Assembly: GCA_022483045.1 (NCBI GenBank)
Contig: JAKVOA010000001.1
Location: forward strand, 333,750-397,749
Direction of reading: 5' to 3'
Length of the DNA stretch: 64,000 nt
From: Oscillospiraceae bacterium
Lineage (GTDB): Bacteria; Bacillota; Clostridia; Oscillospirales; Acutalibacteraceae
Of the stretch, positions 51,815 through 59,509 are shown one piece after another. Position 1 is the first letter of the stretch, and each line of letters starts with the position of its first letter. Below the pieces are notes generated by a model. It saw only the letters and a list, made by a program, of their open reading frames with translations, ran no database searches and was not told the origin of the DNA. The translations under genes and the position numbers were made by a program.

Positions 51815-53566
51815 GTGTGTACAGTGAAGCGAAAGAGCCAGAGCTTTCTGAAAGGGGCGGCGGTGCTGGTAGGCGCCGTGGCGGTTGTAAAGGTGCTGGG
51901 TGCGCTGTTTAAGATTCCGCTGAGCTGGATCTTAACGCCGGTAGGCAGCGCTTATTTTGGCAGTGCGTATTCGCTGTATTTTCCCATATACAGTTTGGCG
52001 GCGGCGGGTTTTCCGACCGCTGTGGCACGCATGGTGAGTGCACGCTGCGCGCAGGGCAGGTACCGGGATATTCGCCTGCTGCAAAAAGTTTCGATGCAGC
52101 TGTTTGCGGTGATTGGTCTGTGTGCATTTGCCCTGATGATGGCGCTCTCTCTGCCGTATGCGCGCCTTGCTGTGCGCACCGGGCCGCAAACGGTGCTGCC
52201 TGCGGTGTGGGCATTGGCGCCCTGCGCCTTTTTCTGCAGCTTGATTTCGGTTTACCGCGGCCTGTACGAGGGCCTGCGCAATATGATACCGACGGCGGTT
52301 TCACAGATGATAGAGGCAGCCGGTCGGCTGGTCTTTGGTCTGGGCTTTTGTGCCGGTACAGCAGCTGCTGCAGCACGCGAGTACGCAAAGAATGGAACGG
52401 TCTGGGGAACTGTGCAGCCGTCGCAGGAATATGCGCGGCTGGCGGCGCTGCCGGCCTGTGCGGCGGGAGCCGTTTTTGGCGTGACGATTGGCAGCGTGCT
52501 GGCGTTTTTCTTCCTGTACTTTTATCATCGAAAAAATGGAGACGGACTGAGTGAAAAAGAGCTCTGCCGGGCACCGCTGCCTCCTCGGGCAGGGGTACTG
52601 CGGCGGGAGCTGCTGCGTACAGCGGTGCCCATTGCTCTGGGTTCGCTGGCGGTGAACCTTTCCACCTTGGTCGACGCAATGCTGCTGAACCGCCGCCTGG
52701 ATGATCTAATGCAGCAGGCACCGGCGGCCCTTTTAGGCATATACGGTTCGCTGCTGCCGCCGGAGGTTATCCGTATGCAGAGCGTGCCGTCTTTTCTGTA
52801 CGGCTGTTATACCAATGCGAATACGCTGTTTATGCTGGTACCGACAGTTACACAGGCTTTTGCCATGAGCGCCCTGCCAAGTGTGACTGCCGCATGGGCA
52901 GGCGGATCACGGGAAAGGCTGCAGAGATGTGTGCATACTGTCCTGCGGCTTTCGGCCGTAGTGACGTTCCCCATGGGCCTCGGCCTTTCGGTACTAGGAG
53001 AGCCGCTTTGCAGGCTGCTGTTTGGTGCGCGCAACGCACCCCAGATTACCGGTCATATTCTGTCTGTGCTGGGTATTGCGGCAATCTTTTCTGCACTCTG
53101 TACGCCGGTGCAGAGCATGCTGCAGGCGGTTGGCCGAGTGGACTTGCCGGTTAAATTTCTGTTTGCGGGTCTGGCAGTCAAAAGCATTCTCAATTACTTT
53201 CTGGTAGGCGACCCGCGCTTTCAGGTAATGGGTGCAGCTTTTGGCACATTGGTGTGCTACTTTTTGATTTTGGCCGCATCCCTGGCTGCGCTGCACCGTG
53301 TTGTAAAAATCAAACTGCACGTCTTCTCGTATTTGGGCAGAGCCCTGCTGACAGGCGGGCTCTGCGCTGCTGCGGCAAAGCTCTGCTGGCGGCTGTTGTC
53401 GGGGAGGCTGCCGCTTTGGGCGGGTGTTCTGTGTGCAGTGGCAGCGGCGGTTTTTGTGTATATTGCAAGCGCTTTTCCCGCTGGTCTGCTTACGCGGGAA
53501 GACCTTTCAGCACTGCGGCAGGAGAAGTTTGCCAAAAGCCTTGAAAAAAAAGCACATATCGTGTAG
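51815..53566 (+). CDS. SpoVB/MurJ-like oligosaccharide exporter (MOP superfamily)
   Basis: 583 residues with about 14 helices. FLKGAAVLVGAVAVVKVLGALFKIPL is split between the N-terminal tail and helix 1 and is typical of SpoVB-like proteins; FPTAVARMVSARCAQGR and VPTVTQAFAMSALPSVTAAWA are conserved blocks. It may flip lipid-linked peptidoglycan precursors, for example during spore cortex formation. I chose GTG 51815 because GGAG lies 8 bases upstream; GTG 51824 is an alternative. Next are mazG and the yab sporulation cluster. Confidence 0.85.
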   Translation: MCTVKRKSQSFLKGAAVLVGAVAVVKVLGALFKIPLSWILTPVGSAYFGSAYSLYFPIYSLAAAGFPTAVARMVSARCAQGRYRDIRLLQKVSMQLFAVIGLCAFALMMALSLPYARLAVRTGPQTVLPAVWALAPCAFFCSLISVYRGLYEGLRNMIPTAVSQMIEAAGRLVFGLGFCAGTAAAAAREYAKNGTVWGTVQPSQEYARLAALPACAAGAVFGVTIGSVLAFFFLYFYHRKNGDGLSEKELCRAPLPPRAGVLRRELLRTAVPIALGSLAVNLSTLVDAMLLNRRLDDLMQQAPAALLGIYGSLLPPEVIRMQSVPSFLYGCYTNANTLFMLVPTVTQAFAMSALPSVTAAWAGGSRERLQRCVHTVLRLSAVVTFPMGLGLSVLGEPLCRLLFGARNAPQITGHILSVLGIAAIFSALCTPVQSMLQAVGRVDLPVKFLFAGLAVKSILNYFLVGDPRFQVMGAAFGTLVCYFLILAASLAALHRVVKIKLHVFSYLGRALLTGGLCAAAAKLCWRLLSGRLPLWAGVLCAVAAAVFVYIASAFPAGLLTREDLSALRQEKFAKSLEKKAHIV

Positions 53567-53611
53567 AATAACAAATGTCCTGACCAAGTCGGACGAAAAG
53601 GGGGCCTCAGG

Positions 53612-54331
53612 GTGGATTTTCAGCCGAAAGAACGGTATACTTTAGAAGACCTGCGCCATATTTTGCAGATTCTGCGTGCACCGGGCGGCTGCCCGTGGGA
53701 CCGTGCCCAGAACCACCATTCTATCCGCAATAATTTTATTGAGGAAACGTATGAGGCGGTCGAGGCCATCGATACCGAAAACAGTACGCTGCTGTGTGAG
53801 GAGCTGGGCGACGTTTTGTTTCAGGTGCTGTTTCATTGTCAGTTAGAGCAAGAGGCCGGGCGCTTTTCGTTTGAAGATATTGTAGACGGTACTGCAAAAA
53901 AAATGATAGAGCGCCACCCGCACGTTTTTGGCACTGTGCAGGTGAAAGATATGTCAGAGCTTTTGCAGAACTGGGACGCCATTAAAAAAGAGACCAAACA
54001 CCAGCAGAGCAAGACCGATGTTTTGCGCAGTGTTTCACCGGCGCTGCCCGCTCTGATGCGCGCGGCAAAGGTGCAGAAAAAGGCACAGCAGGCGGGTTAC
54101 CCGCCCGAGCAGAATCCACAGCCAGCCGACCCGCAAAAGGGCGGGGAGCTGCTGCTGCAGGCCGTGCGCGCGGTGCGCGCTGCCGGGCTGGAACCAGAAC
54201 AGGCGCTGCAGCAGGCGACGGAATCCTATATTGAGGAATTTGCAGAATGGGAGTCTTCTCATACGGCCCCAGATGCAGTGCCTGCAGCAAACAAGGAAAC
54301 CACAAACGGAGGAAAAAACAGCGATGAATAA
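53612..54331 (+). CDS. mazG: Nucleoside triphosphate pyrophosphohydrolase MazG
   Basis: 239 residues. APGGCPWDRAQNHHSIRNNFIEE-type N-terminal block, then metal-binding acidic motifs EETYEAVEAID and CEELGDVLFQVLFH (about 40-75). RHPHVFG is the conserved linker. The C-terminal half is shorter and more degenerate than in the ~260-residue two-domain enzymes. It removes aberrant NTPs. It starts at GTG 53612 with AAAAGGGGG upstream and overlaps the HU gene by 8 bases. Confidence 0.9.
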   Translation: MDFQPKERYTLEDLRHILQILRAPGGCPWDRAQNHHSIRNNFIEETYEAVEAIDTENSTLLCEELGDVLFQVLFHCQLEQEAGRFSFEDIVDGTAKKMIERHPHVFGTVQVKDMSELLQNWDAIKKETKHQQSKTDVLRSVSPALPALMRAAKVQKKAQQAGYPPEQNPQPADPQKGGELLLQAVRAVRAAGLEPEQALQQATESYIEEFAEWESSHTAPDAVPAANKETTNGGKNSDE

Positions 54332-54599
54332 AACTGAACTCATCAACATGGCTGCCGAAAAGGCTGCCGTATCCAAAAAAGATACTGAAAATGTCGTAAA
54401 TGCCGTAATTAACGCAATTGTAGAGGCTGTTGCAAGTGAAGAAAAGGTGCAGCTGGTAGGTTTCGGTACTTTTGAGTGCCGCAGCCGCAGTGCCCGCCAG
54501 GGCCGCGACCCGCGCACCAACAGCACAATCGAAATTCCTGCTTCCAAGGCGCCGGCTTTTAAAGCAGGCAAGGCCTTTAAGGACGCTGTGAATAAATAA
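54324..54599 (+). CDS. hup: HU family DNA-binding protein
   Basis: 91 residues, normal HU size. MNKTELINMAAEKAAVSKKD at the N-terminus, then the GFGTFECRSRSARQGRDPRT arm that wraps the DNA minor groove, and KAPAFKAGKAFKDAVN at the end. It is a nucleoid-associated histone-like protein. The ATG at 54324 follows GGAGGAA and overlaps the mazG end. A strong terminator follows. Confidence 0.95.
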   Translation: MNKTELINMAAEKAAVSKKDTENVVNAVINAIVEAVASEEKVQLVGFGTFECRSRSARQGRDPRTNSTIEIPASKAPAFKAGKAFKDAVNK

Positions 54600-54617
54600 G
54601 CAAAACAAAGCGGATGC

Positions 54618-54656
54618 GGCAGCTTACCGGTAGTAACGGCAAAGCTGCCTTTTTAT
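54618..54656 (+). terminator. Terminator after hup
   Basis: GGCAGCTT pairs with AAGCTGCC with inner CCG/CGG pairs, followed by TTTTTATTTT. Confidence 0.8.
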
Positions 54657-54684
54657 TTTCGGCGGTGCTGGGCATTCGCATTAT

Positions 54685-54805
54685 GAAAACAGCAGAGAGA
54701 AAAACACAGTCCCGGTTGGTAGTCCGGGCGCGGCAGACAGCCGTCAGTAACCTGCCTCCTTGGTTGTCCGCTCTCTGCAGGGTTAGCATTAAGGAGGACT
54801 GTTCC
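54685..54805 (+). promoter_or_regulatory. yjdF-type riboswitch (azaaromatic-sensing RNA class)
   Basis: The outer stem CAGAGAG (54693-54699) pairs with CTCTCTG (54771-54777). Inside are a GTCCCGG...TCCGGG-type hairpin around TTGGTAG and a GGCAGAC...GTCAGTAACCTGCC region, which agree with the yjdF RNA known upstream of yjdF genes in Firmicutes. A CCTCC stretch near 54755-54759 could pair with the AAGGAGG ribosome site at 54791-54797, suggesting translational control. The match is by recollection of the class, not by a covariance search. Confidence 0.7.
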
Positions 54806-55225
54806 ATGGAAAAAATCGTTTCGCGTTTGACCGTGTTTTTTGAGGCCCCTTTTTGGGTGGGTGTCTGTGAGCGCAACAGCAGTTCAGGTTATGCTGTCTG
54901 CAAGGTCACTTTTGGTACAGAGCCAAAGGACTTTCAGGTATATCAAAAAGTGGTATGCCAAAATAACCGCCTGCAGTACAGCGCAGTTTTACCTGCTGAA
55001 AATTTTGCCGAAAAGAGGCAGAATCCAAAACGAATGCAGCGGGAGGCGGCCGGTCAGCTGCAGCAGCACGGTGTCGGCACCAAAGCACAGCAGGCGCTCA
55101 AGCTGCAGCAGCAACAGGGGAAAGAAGCCCGAAAAGAGAAAACGCGCGCACAGAAAGAGGCCGAAAAACAGCGCCGTTTTTCTTTGCACAGACAAAAACA
55201 GCTGAAAAAACATAAAGGGCACTGA
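54806..55225 (+). CDS. yjdF: YjdF family protein (DUF2992)
   Basis: 139 residues. The N-terminal half starts SRLTVFFEAPFWVGVCER and contains VTFGTEPKDFQVYQ; the C-terminal half is a Lys/Gln/Arg-rich helix (about 70-139). This is the full YjdF/DUF2992 pattern. The function is unknown, but in B. subtilis its expression is controlled by an RNA binding azaaromatic compounds, suggesting a role in resisting or modifying such toxins. The ATG at 54806 follows AAGGAGG. Confidence 0.88.
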   Translation: MEKIVSRLTVFFEAPFWVGVCERNSSSGYAVCKVTFGTEPKDFQVYQKVVCQNNRLQYSAVLPAENFAEKRQNPKRMQREAAGQLQQHGVGTKAQQALKLQQQQGKEARKEKTRAQKEAEKQRRFSLHRQKQLKKHKGH

Positions 55226-55255
55226 AAATTCCTACAGGAAAGGAAATGCAGATAT

Positions 55256-55501
55256 ATGAGACTGGATAAATTTTTAAAGGTTTCCCGTATTATTAAGCGG
55301 CGCACTGTAGCAAACGAAGCCTGCGACGCTGGGCGGGTGCTGGCAAACGGCCGCCCGGCACGTGCTTCTTATGATGTCAAAGAGGGCGATATCCTGGAAA
55401 TTACGCTGGGCAGCCGAACGATGAAAGCCAAAGTAATCAGCGTAAATGAGTATGCCACAAAAGACAGCGCGGCCGATATGTACCGCGTGCTGGAAGAATA
55501 G
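55256..55501 (+). CDS. rqcP: RqcP/YabO-type S4 RNA-binding protein
   Basis: 81 residues comprising one S4 domain: MRLDKFLKVSRIIKRRTVANEACDAG-type start with RLDKFL and the RNA-contact helix, then GDILEITLG. RqcP binds stalled 50S subunits with RqcH and promotes C-terminal alanine tailing in ribosome quality control. The position between hup/mazG and yabP is the same as in Bacillus. The ATG at 55256 has AAAGGAAA upstream. Confidence 0.92.
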   Translation: MRLDKFLKVSRIIKRRTVANEACDAGRVLANGRPARASYDVKEGDILEITLGSRTMKAKVISVNEYATKDSAADMYRVLEE

Positions 55502-55553
55502 CCGTGCCCCGCTTTGCATATACCTTGCTGTATAAGCGGGAGGTGTATGCACC

Positions 55554-55847
55554 ATGTACGAGGAAAAGCGGGACCCAAAGGCCGCTGCTGCAAAAGCGCC
55601 GCATGTTCTTACACTGGACAATCGGCACCAGCTGCGTGCGACGGGTGTTTCAAATGTAGATAGCTTTGATGAGCAGACCGTGGTGGTTTACACATCGCTG
55701 GGGCAGCTGGTGGTGCGCGGCGAGGGGCTGCAGATAGAGAAACTGAATGTAGAAACAGGCGAACTGACCCTGGTCGGCGCGGTCGCTTCCATGGCCTATG
55801 TGGGCGATGAAAAGCGCGGCGGTGCTCTGTCGCGCCTGTTTCGGTAA
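55554..55847 (+). CDS. yabP: Sporulation protein YabP
   Basis: 97 residues. HVLTLDNRHQLRATGVSNVDSFDE-type block, then VVVYTSLGQLVVRGEGLQIEKLNVE and a short basic C-terminus (GGALSRLFR) are the YabP/YqfC pattern. YabP is needed for normal spore formation in Bacillus. The ATG at 55554 follows GGGAGGTG. Its TAA shares a base with the yabQ ATG. Confidence 0.92.
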   Translation: MYEEKRDPKAAAAKAPHVLTLDNRHQLRATGVSNVDSFDEQTVVVYTSLGQLVVRGEGLQIEKLNVETGELTLVGAVASMAYVGDEKRGGALSRLFR

Positions 55848-56599
55848 TGGATGCTTCCAGCGGCCAGAATGCACTTGCGTTTTTTGTCTTTGCTGTGCTG
55901 GGTGCTGCACTGGCCGTGGTATGGTGCTTTTTGCGGGCTGTGCGTGCGCAGATGCGTGAAAAAGGCGCCTTCAGCATTGTTTTAGAGGCCGCTTTCGGCA
56001 TTTTGTGTGCGGTAAGCATCAAACTGGCGGCATTAGGCGTTTACTGGGGTGAAGTGCGCGCTTTTCTGCTGTTTGGCGCGGCCCTTGGCTTTTGGGCCGT
56101 TTATGAAACGGCCGGCCGCCTGCTTTCTTTTGTCGCCGGTATCATTCTGCACGCCGTGGTGCGCTGGATCCTGCGGCCGCTGGGACGTTTTGTCTGCCGT
56201 TTGGGGCGCCTGGCGCAAAAAGGCCTGCTGGCTGCGGCGAATATTGTTAGAAAAGTAACACTTTGGGTAAAATATGCCTTGAAATCCGCCGGCAGATTCG
56301 TGTATAATAAAAAAAATGCAAAAAAAGCCGCAAGGCGCAGAACTTTTGCAGGACACGGGGTGGTGAAGCCGCATGCGCAAAACAAGCACACAAAAAAAGC
56401 CGCACAAAAAGCACAGTCTGCTGCTGGGGGTGGCACTGGCAATGTTTTGTGTGTATATGCTCGTGGCCGTTGTCAGTCAGCAGATGCAGATACGCAGCCA
56501 GAAAGCCAAGCTGCAGAGCATTCAGTCGGAAATTCAGGTACAGGAAATCAAAAACAGCGACGTTCGCCACGAGTTGGCCGACCAGGGCGCCAGCAGTGA
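55847..56599 (+). CDS. yabQ: Spore cortex biosynthesis protein YabQ (C-terminus uncertain)
   Basis: As written, the frame gives 250 residues. The N-terminal ~130 contain four or so helices (LAFFVFAVLGAALAVVWCF, AFGILCAVSIKLAALGVY, FLLFGAALGFWAVYE) typical of YabQ. After about residue 150 the sequence becomes basic, and from about 175 it is low-complexity and overlaps the divIC gene by 227 bases in another frame. Runs of eight A (about 56307-56316) and seven A (about 56320-56326) lie just before. A +/-1 shift there would end the protein at a TGA directly upstream of divIC, giving a normal length. So the C-terminus may be a frameshift or assembly artefact. Confidence 0.75.
   Translation: MDASSGQNALAFFVFAVLGAALAVVWCFLRAVRAQMREKGAFSIVLEAAFGILCAVSIKLAALGVYWGEVRAFLLFGAALGFWAVYETAGRLLSFVAGIILHAVVRWILRPLGRFVCRLGRLAQKGLLAAANIVRKVTLWVKYALKSAGRFVYNKKNAKKAARRRTFAGHGVVKPHAQNKHTKKAAQKAQSAAGGGTGNVLCVYARGRCQSADADTQPESQAAEHSVGNSGTGNQKQRRSPRVGRPGRQQ
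56279..56308 (+). promoter_or_regulatory. Internal promoter for divIC-yabR
   Basis: TTGAAA (56279-56284) and TATAAT (56303-56308) with an 18-base spacer lie inside yabQ, 65 bases before divIC. Confidence 0.5.
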
Positions 56600-56681
56600 G
56601 TATATTGCCCGTGTTGCCCGCGAAAGTCTGAACATGGCCAAAGCAGGAGAGAGGATTTTCATCTGCCCGGGCGGAGATTGA
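56373..56681 (+). CDS. divIC: Septum formation initiator (DivIC/FtsB family)
   Basis: 102 residues. A basic N-terminus, one membrane helix (LLLGVALAMFCVYMLVAVV, about 17-35), then a coiled coil (QQMQIRSQKAKLQSIQSEI) and the C-terminal YIARVARESLNMAKAGERIF, which is the DivIC/FtsB family end block. It works with FtsL and DivIB at the division septum. The ATG at 56373 follows GGGGTGGTG. It overlaps the annotated end of yabQ. Confidence 0.88.
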   Translation: MRKTSTQKKPHKKHSLLLGVALAMFCVYMLVAVVSQQMQIRSQKAKLQSIQSEIQVQEIKNSDVRHELADQGASSEYIARVARESLNMAKAGERIFICPGGD

Positions 56682-56722
56682 CCGCGGGGCAGTCAAATCA
56701 TTAAGGAGGAACAAAGAGTTTT

Positions 56723-57232
56723 ATGCAGCTTGAGGTAGGTACTGTTGTGGAAGGTAAAGTAACCGGCATCACCAGCTTTGGTGCATTTGTCGAGCTTCCT
56801 ACCGGCCAAACCGGTATGGTCCATATTTCTGAGGTCGCGCCCACATTTGTGCGCGAGATTAAGGACTTTGTTACGGTGGGTCAGACGGTTAAAGTGAAGA
56901 TTCTGAATATCGGTGAGAATAATAAGATCAGCCTTTCTATGAAGCAGGTAGAGGGGCAGAATCTAGGTCAGGGCCAGGCAAACGGCCGCCGCCCACAGCA
57001 GGGCGGGCGGCCGCAGCAGCACCGCCCACAGCACCGCCGCCCGCCCGAGCCGCAGCAGCACCGCCCCGGAAACTTTGAGTGGCAGCCGCGCCGCAATGAC
57101 TCTGCGGATTTTGAAGATATGATGTCCCACTTCAAACAGACCAGTGACGAAAAAATGTCTGATTTGAAAAAGACGCTGGAAAGCAAACACGGCGGCTATT
57201 CCCGCCGCGGCAACAGCAGCAGCAACCATTAA
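56723..57232 (+). CDS. yabR: S1 domain RNA-binding protein YabR
   Basis: 169 residues. One S1 domain fills residues 1-75 (GTVVEGKVTGITSFGAFVEL, HISEVAP, VKILNIGENNKISLSMK). Then a Gln/Pro/Arg/His-rich disordered stretch (about 80-125) and a C-terminal helical SDEKMSDLKKTLESKH. YabR is the S1 protein conserved after divIC in Firmicutes; its RNA target is unknown. GGAGG lies about 12 bases before the ATG. Confidence 0.9.
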   Translation: MQLEVGTVVEGKVTGITSFGAFVELPTGQTGMVHISEVAPTFVREIKDFVTVGQTVKVKILNIGENNKISLSMKQVEGQNLGQGQANGRRPQQGGRPQQHRPQHRRPPEPQQHRPGNFEWQPRRNDSADFEDMMSHFKQTSDEKMSDLKKTLESKHGGYSRRGNSSSNH

Positions 57233-57241
57233 GTCAACGCA

Positions 57242-57294
57242 AAGGCCGCATTCGCACAGGCGGGGCTTTTCCCGCTTGCCGCGCGGCCTTTTTT
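57242..57294 (+). terminator. Terminator after yabR
   Basis: AAGGCCGC pairs with GCGGCCTT and the arms enclose a second GCGGG/CCCGC hairpin; six T follow. Confidence 0.8.
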
Positions 57295-57330
57295 GCTGCA
57301 TAAATATCAATGTACAAAAGGAGTAACAAA

Positions 57331-58497
57331 ATGCTGTTTGTAAATGCAAACATACATACCATGGAGGGACCGCAGATTTCAAACGGCTGGCTGCTGACCT
57401 GCGGCAGCACCATTCAAGCTTTGGGAAATGCGGCTGACACCCCCGCGGCGGAAAAAAAGTATGACTGTCACGGTGCGGATTTGTACCCTGGCTTTGTAGA
57501 TGCACACACCCACCTGGGCATGATGGAAGATGGCCTGACTTTTGAGGGGGACGATGTAAACGAAGACACCGACCCCACCACGCCGCAGATGCGTGCCATT
57601 GATGCACTCAATCCGCTGGACCGCGACTTTTTTGAGGCCGCTGCGGCCGGAGTGACCACGGTGGTTACCGGCCCAGGCAGCGCCAACCCCATTGGTGGGC
57701 AAATGGCTGCCATAAAGACCTACTGCCCGAGCGGCTGCATTGACGACAGCATCGTCAAAGCACCGGTCGCCATTAAAATGGCCATGGGCGAAAATCCGAA
57801 AAATGTCTATCGCGACAAGGACAGCGGCCCGGTTACACGCATGGCTACAGCGGCCTGTATTCGTGAAGAGCTGCTGAAAGCGCAGCACTATCAAAAAGCT
57901 CTGCAGAAAAGTGAAGAGGACGAGGATACTGACCCGCCGGAATTCGATATCAAGTCCGAGGCACTGCTGCCGGCGCTGCGCGGAGAGATTGAGGTCCACT
58001 TCCATGCGCACCGCGCCGACGATATCTTTACCGCAATTCGCATTGGCAAAGAATTTCATTTAGATTATGTCATTGTGCATGGTACAGAAGGCCACTTGAT
58101 TGCGCCGCGCCTTGCCAAAGAACATGTCCGTGTGCTGAGTGGGCCGTTTCTGGCGGACCGCAGCAAACCGGAACTGCGAAACCAAACGCCCGCGTGCCCC
58201 GGTATCCTTGCAAAAGCCGGCGTGCAGACCGCAATTATTACCGACCATTCGGTTATTCCCATTCAGTATCTTCCTTTGTGTGCGGGAGTTGCCGTGCGTG
58301 AGGGAATGGATAGGGAAGCTGCCCTGCGTGCCATTACCATAGAGCCGGCGTGCATCTGCCACATAGAGGACCGCGTCGGTTCATTGAAGCCCGGCAAAGA
58401 CGCAGATTTTTCCCTGTTTGACAGCGACCCGCTTTCCAGTTACACAAAACCGCTGCTGGTGGTGGAAAACGGCGAGATTGTCTATCAGCGCACCTGA
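57331..58497 (+). CDS. Amidohydrolase family protein (imidazolonepropionase-like)
   Basis: 388 residues. FVDAHTHLG (about 56-64) supplies the HxH metal pair; the paired His are in EVHFHAHRADD (about 223) and VHGTEGH (about 248), and the Asp in ITDHSVIP (about 308). The C-terminal beta-domain ends GSLKPGKDADFSLFD. This is the COG1228 type of metal-dependent cyclic-amide hydrolases; the substrate is not clear. The ATG at 57331 has AAAAGGAG 7 bases upstream. A fumarase-like gene follows by 15 bases, so both may serve amino-acid (for example histidine) catabolism, which is inference. Confidence 0.85.
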   Translation: MLFVNANIHTMEGPQISNGWLLTCGSTIQALGNAADTPAAEKKYDCHGADLYPGFVDAHTHLGMMEDGLTFEGDDVNEDTDPTTPQMRAIDALNPLDRDFFEAAAAGVTTVVTGPGSANPIGGQMAAIKTYCPSGCIDDSIVKAPVAIKMAMGENPKNVYRDKDSGPVTRMATAACIREELLKAQHYQKALQKSEEDEDTDPPEFDIKSEALLPALRGEIEVHFHAHRADDIFTAIRIGKEFHLDYVIVHGTEGHLIAPRLAKEHVRVLSGPFLADRSKPELRNQTPACPGILAKAGVQTAIITDHSVIPIQYLPLCAGVAVREGMDREAALRAITIEPACICHIEDRVGSLKPGKDADFSLFDSDPLSSYTKPLLVVENGEIVYQRT

Positions 58498-58512
58498 AAA
58501 CGGAGGTACAGC

Positions 58513-59352
58513 ATGAGAGAATTGGAAGCGCAGCGCATTACGGATACAGTAGCAGGGCTTTGCATCAAGGCCAATCGCAGCCTGCCGGAAGATTTGGAAA
58601 CCTGCATTCGCTGTAAAAAAGGCGAGGAGTCCAGCCCGATTGGACAGGCTGTTTTTCAGGACCTGTGCGATAACATGGACGCCGCCCGCCGGCTTTCCAT
58701 TCCAGTGTGTCAGGATACCGGAATGGCGGTTGTCTTTGCCGAGGTTGGGCAGGAAGTACACATTGCCGGCGATTTTGAGGCGGCAGTGAACTGCGGCGTA
58801 GCAAAAGGCTATACCGAGGGCCTGCTGCGCAAGTCGGTTGCGGCGGATCCCATTCGGCGCGGCAACACCGGCGACAACACGCCGGCCATTCTGCACACGC
58901 GGCTGGTACCCGGGGACAAAGTGCATTTGACGGTTGCGCCAAAGGGCTTTGGCAGCGAAAACATGAGCCGACTGAAAATGCTGACCCCGGCCGCAGGCGA
59001 AGAGGACATCATTGGCTTTGTTGTGGAGACTGCTCGCCTTGCAGGCAGCAATCCCTGCCCGCCCATGGTGCTGGGCGTGGGTATTGGCGGCGACTTTGAA
59101 AAATGCGCAGAACTTGCTAAAGAGGCATTGTGCCGCCCGGTTTCTGAAAAGAACCCGGACCCTTATTATGCCGGATTGGAAGAAAAAATGCTGCGGGCGG
59201 TCAATGCACTGGGAATTGGGCCGCAGGGTTTTGGCGGCGACGTGACCTGCCTGTCGCTTGCCATCTGCCAGTTTCCGACGCATATTGCCGGTTTGCCGGT
59301 GGCGGTCAATGTTGGCTGTCATGTTACGCGCCACGCCAGCGCTGTGCTGTAA
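58513..59352 (+). CDS. Fumarate hydratase class I, alpha (N-terminal) subunit
   Basis: 279 residues, equal to the alpha subunit of two-subunit class I fumarase or tartrate dehydratase. The cluster Cys residues fit PVCQDTGMAV (about 61), SNPCPPMV (about 181) and DVTCLS (about 247). RRGNTGDNTPA and APKGFGSENMSRLKML are conserved catalytic blocks. It hydrates fumarate to malate or dehydrates a related acid with a 4Fe-4S cluster. The beta subunit needed for activity is not downstream; the next gene is hpf. The ATG at 58513 follows GGAGG. Confidence 0.88.
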   Translation: MRELEAQRITDTVAGLCIKANRSLPEDLETCIRCKKGEESSPIGQAVFQDLCDNMDAARRLSIPVCQDTGMAVVFAEVGQEVHIAGDFEAAVNCGVAKGYTEGLLRKSVAADPIRRGNTGDNTPAILHTRLVPGDKVHLTVAPKGFGSENMSRLKMLTPAAGEEDIIGFVVETARLAGSNPCPPMVLGVGIGGDFEKCAELAKEALCRPVSEKNPDPYYAGLEEKMLRAVNALGIGPQGFGGDVTCLSLAICQFPTHIAGLPVAVNVGCHVTRHASAVL

Positions 59353-59509
59353 AGGGTCCTTTCTGCGCGAAAATGTAGATATTTTGTAAATTTCATTATA
59401 ATTTTTTGTTGTTCTCTTCCATTCTTTTGGGGAATGTGCTATAGTAAATGCAGAAAAATAGACACAAGTATTTTTCTGTATTCTAGTTCCGCAAAGGAGA
59501 TGTCTGTAT

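Noticed and set aside
51909-52721. 270-residue minus-strand frame inside the SpoVB-like gene
   Set aside because: Shadow frame of GC-rich membrane-protein sequence without start signals.
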